In this document: positions 5,921-6,737 of the stretch, piece after piece
Layout of the letters: every line of letters starts with the position of its first letter
Position numbering within the stretch: position 1 is the first letter of the stretch
Assembly: GCA_002084985.1 (NCBI GenBank)
Contig: MZGO01000082.1
Span: 1-6,737, forward strand
Source of the DNA: Thermotoga sp. 4484_232
GTDB lineage: Bacteria > Thermotogota > Thermotogae > Thermotogales > Thermotogaceae
Direction: 5' to 3'
DNA: 6,737 nucleotides
Program-made: the position numbers and the translations under genes
The notes under the pieces: model-generated
Database searches by the model: none
What the model was told of the DNA's origin: nothing
What the model saw: only the letters and a program-made list of their open reading frames with translations

Positions 5921-5927
5921 AAAAATC

Positions 5928-6737
5928 ATGTACGATTATGAAAAATGTTCTGATGATGTGAAGAAACTGATAAACGATGTCGTGAAATCTTTCAGAAAGA
6001 CTTTGAAAGATAACTTGGTAGGAGTTTATCTTCATGGATCCCTCGCCATGGGTTGTTTCAACCCGAATTACAGTGATATAGATATGTTGATCGTTGTTGA
6101 GAGAGAAATGAGTGTGGAAGATAAGCGATTGTTCATAGGAGATTTCCTCGATACAATAAAATCGAAGAAGATTCCGAAGAAAGGAATAGAATTCAGTGTG
6201 ATTCAGATTAAATATCTAAGAAATTTCGAGTATCCAACTCCCTTCGAACTCCATTACTCAAAAATGTGGAAGGAGGCTTACGAGCAGAACAGGGTGGATT
6301 TCTCAAAGCAGAATAGAGATCCTGACCTTGCAGCTCATATAGTAGTGACCTTGAACAGGGGGATGTGTCTTTACGGAGAATCTATAGACAAGGTTTTCAA
6401 GCCGATCCCTGAGAAATTCTATGTAGAATCCATTCTGCACGATGCGAAGGATATAGAGAGAAATCCTATGGAAGACCCGGTGTACAGCGTGCTGAACTTT
6501 TGCAGGATCCTCTATTATTTGAAGGAAAAGGTGGTCTCATCGAAGAAGGAAGCGGGAGAGTGGGCAATTGAGATTTTACCTGAAGATTTGAAGAGATTGG
6601 TCAACAAGGCTTTGAGGATTTATATGGGGGATGTAAAAGAAATAAAATGGGATGAAAGAAGGGTAAAGAATTTCGTTGAATTCGCTTTCTTAGAGGTCAA
6701 GAGGCTTCTTTCAAGTTTTAAGAATTCGTCTTCTTAG
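5928..6737 (+). CDS. AadA-like nucleotidyltransferase with DUF4111-type C-terminal part
   Basis: A 269-residue cytosolic protein of the aminoglycoside adenylyltransferase (AadA/ANT) superfamily, which transfers a nucleotide, usually AMP from ATP, to a hydroxyl group. The N-terminal nucleotidyltransferase domain shows HGSLAMG (36-42) followed by SDID (49-52), giving metal ligands D50 and D52. E88 in GIEFSVIQ matches the position of the third acidic residue and catalytic base in AadA. The helical C-terminal part has DPDLAAHIVVTLNRG (131-145), SVLNFCRILYYLKE (187-200) and SKKEAGEWAI (205-214), typical of DUF4111. The length is close to that of AadA proteins (~260), and all key residues are present. 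Whether it modifies an antibiotic or has a native substrate cannot be told; chromosomal homologues are often not resistance genes. No promoter of its own is evident, so it may depend on transcription from the upstream operon across the antisense tRNA. The TAG stop is the last codon in the window. Confidence 0.88.
   Translation: MYDYEKCSDDVKKLINDVVKSFRKTLKDNLVGVYLHGSLAMGCFNPNYSDIDMLIVVEREMSVEDKRLFIGDFLDTIKSKKIPKKGIEFSVIQIKYLRNFEYPTPFELHYSKMWKEAYEQNRVDFSKQNRDPDLAAHIVVTLNRGMCLYGESIDKVFKPIPEKFYVESILHDAKDIERNPMEDPVYSVLNFCRILYYLKEKVVSSKKEAGEWAIEILPEDLKRLVNKALRIYMGDVKEIKWDERRVKNFVEFAFLEVKRLLSSFKNSSS

Noticed and set aside
5829..5927. 33-codon N-terminal extension of the AadA-like protein
   Set aside because: It is antisense tRNA-Cys and promoter DNA. 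The good ribosome binding site lies before the internal ATG at 5928, where homology to the family begins.
5729..5929. Minus-strand 66-codon open frame over the tRNA
   Set aside because: It is a translation of the tRNA-Cys sense strand and its flanks, a well-known source of false genes.

Overview
The window looks like the chromosome of a thermophilic bacterium, most likely a member of the Thermotogota. This is inferred from the near-canonical bacterial S12, S7 and EF-G sequences, heavy use of AGA/AGG for Arg and ATA for Ile, proteins rich in Lys and Glu, purine-rich GAGGTG-type ribosome binding sites and a compact layout. I cannot fix the genus from sequence alone.

Left arm (1-2001, minus strand): the start of a str operon in the order rpsL - rpsG - fusA. 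It is driven by a near-consensus sigma-70 promoter (TTGACA, 17 bp, TAGAAT). fusA runs off the left edge of the window. Between rpsL and the next gene lies about 320 bp of non-coding DNA. It holds the str promoter, a long imperfect palindrome with a 7-bp-period repeat tail, a second inverted repeat and a TATAAT box for the divergent genes.

Right arm (2250-6737, plus strand): four genes in the same direction. They are an S9-family (prolyl-oligopeptidase/acylaminoacyl-peptidase type) serine peptidase; a TIM-barrel, glycoside-hydrolase-like protein that I cannot assign to a named family; a MobA/MocA-like NTP transferase; and an AadA-like nucleotidyltransferase with a DUF4111-type C-terminal part. 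The first three are tightly coupled by stop/start overlap or contact. A tRNA-Cys(GCA) gene with its own promoter and terminator sits antisense between the third and fourth genes, and the third reading frame runs through the tRNA terminator into the tRNA 3' half.

The most striking signal is at the 5' end of the TIM-barrel gene. Two separate tandem duplications lie within about 245 bp. A 32-bp duplication copies the ATGA stop/start junction itself and leaves an 11-codon minicistron. A 75-bp in-frame duplication adds a repeated 25-residue block to the protein, with only one synonymous difference between copies. No established defence or mobile system is recognisable. The peptidase / TIM-barrel / nucleotidyltransferase cluster is the part with no clear described role.
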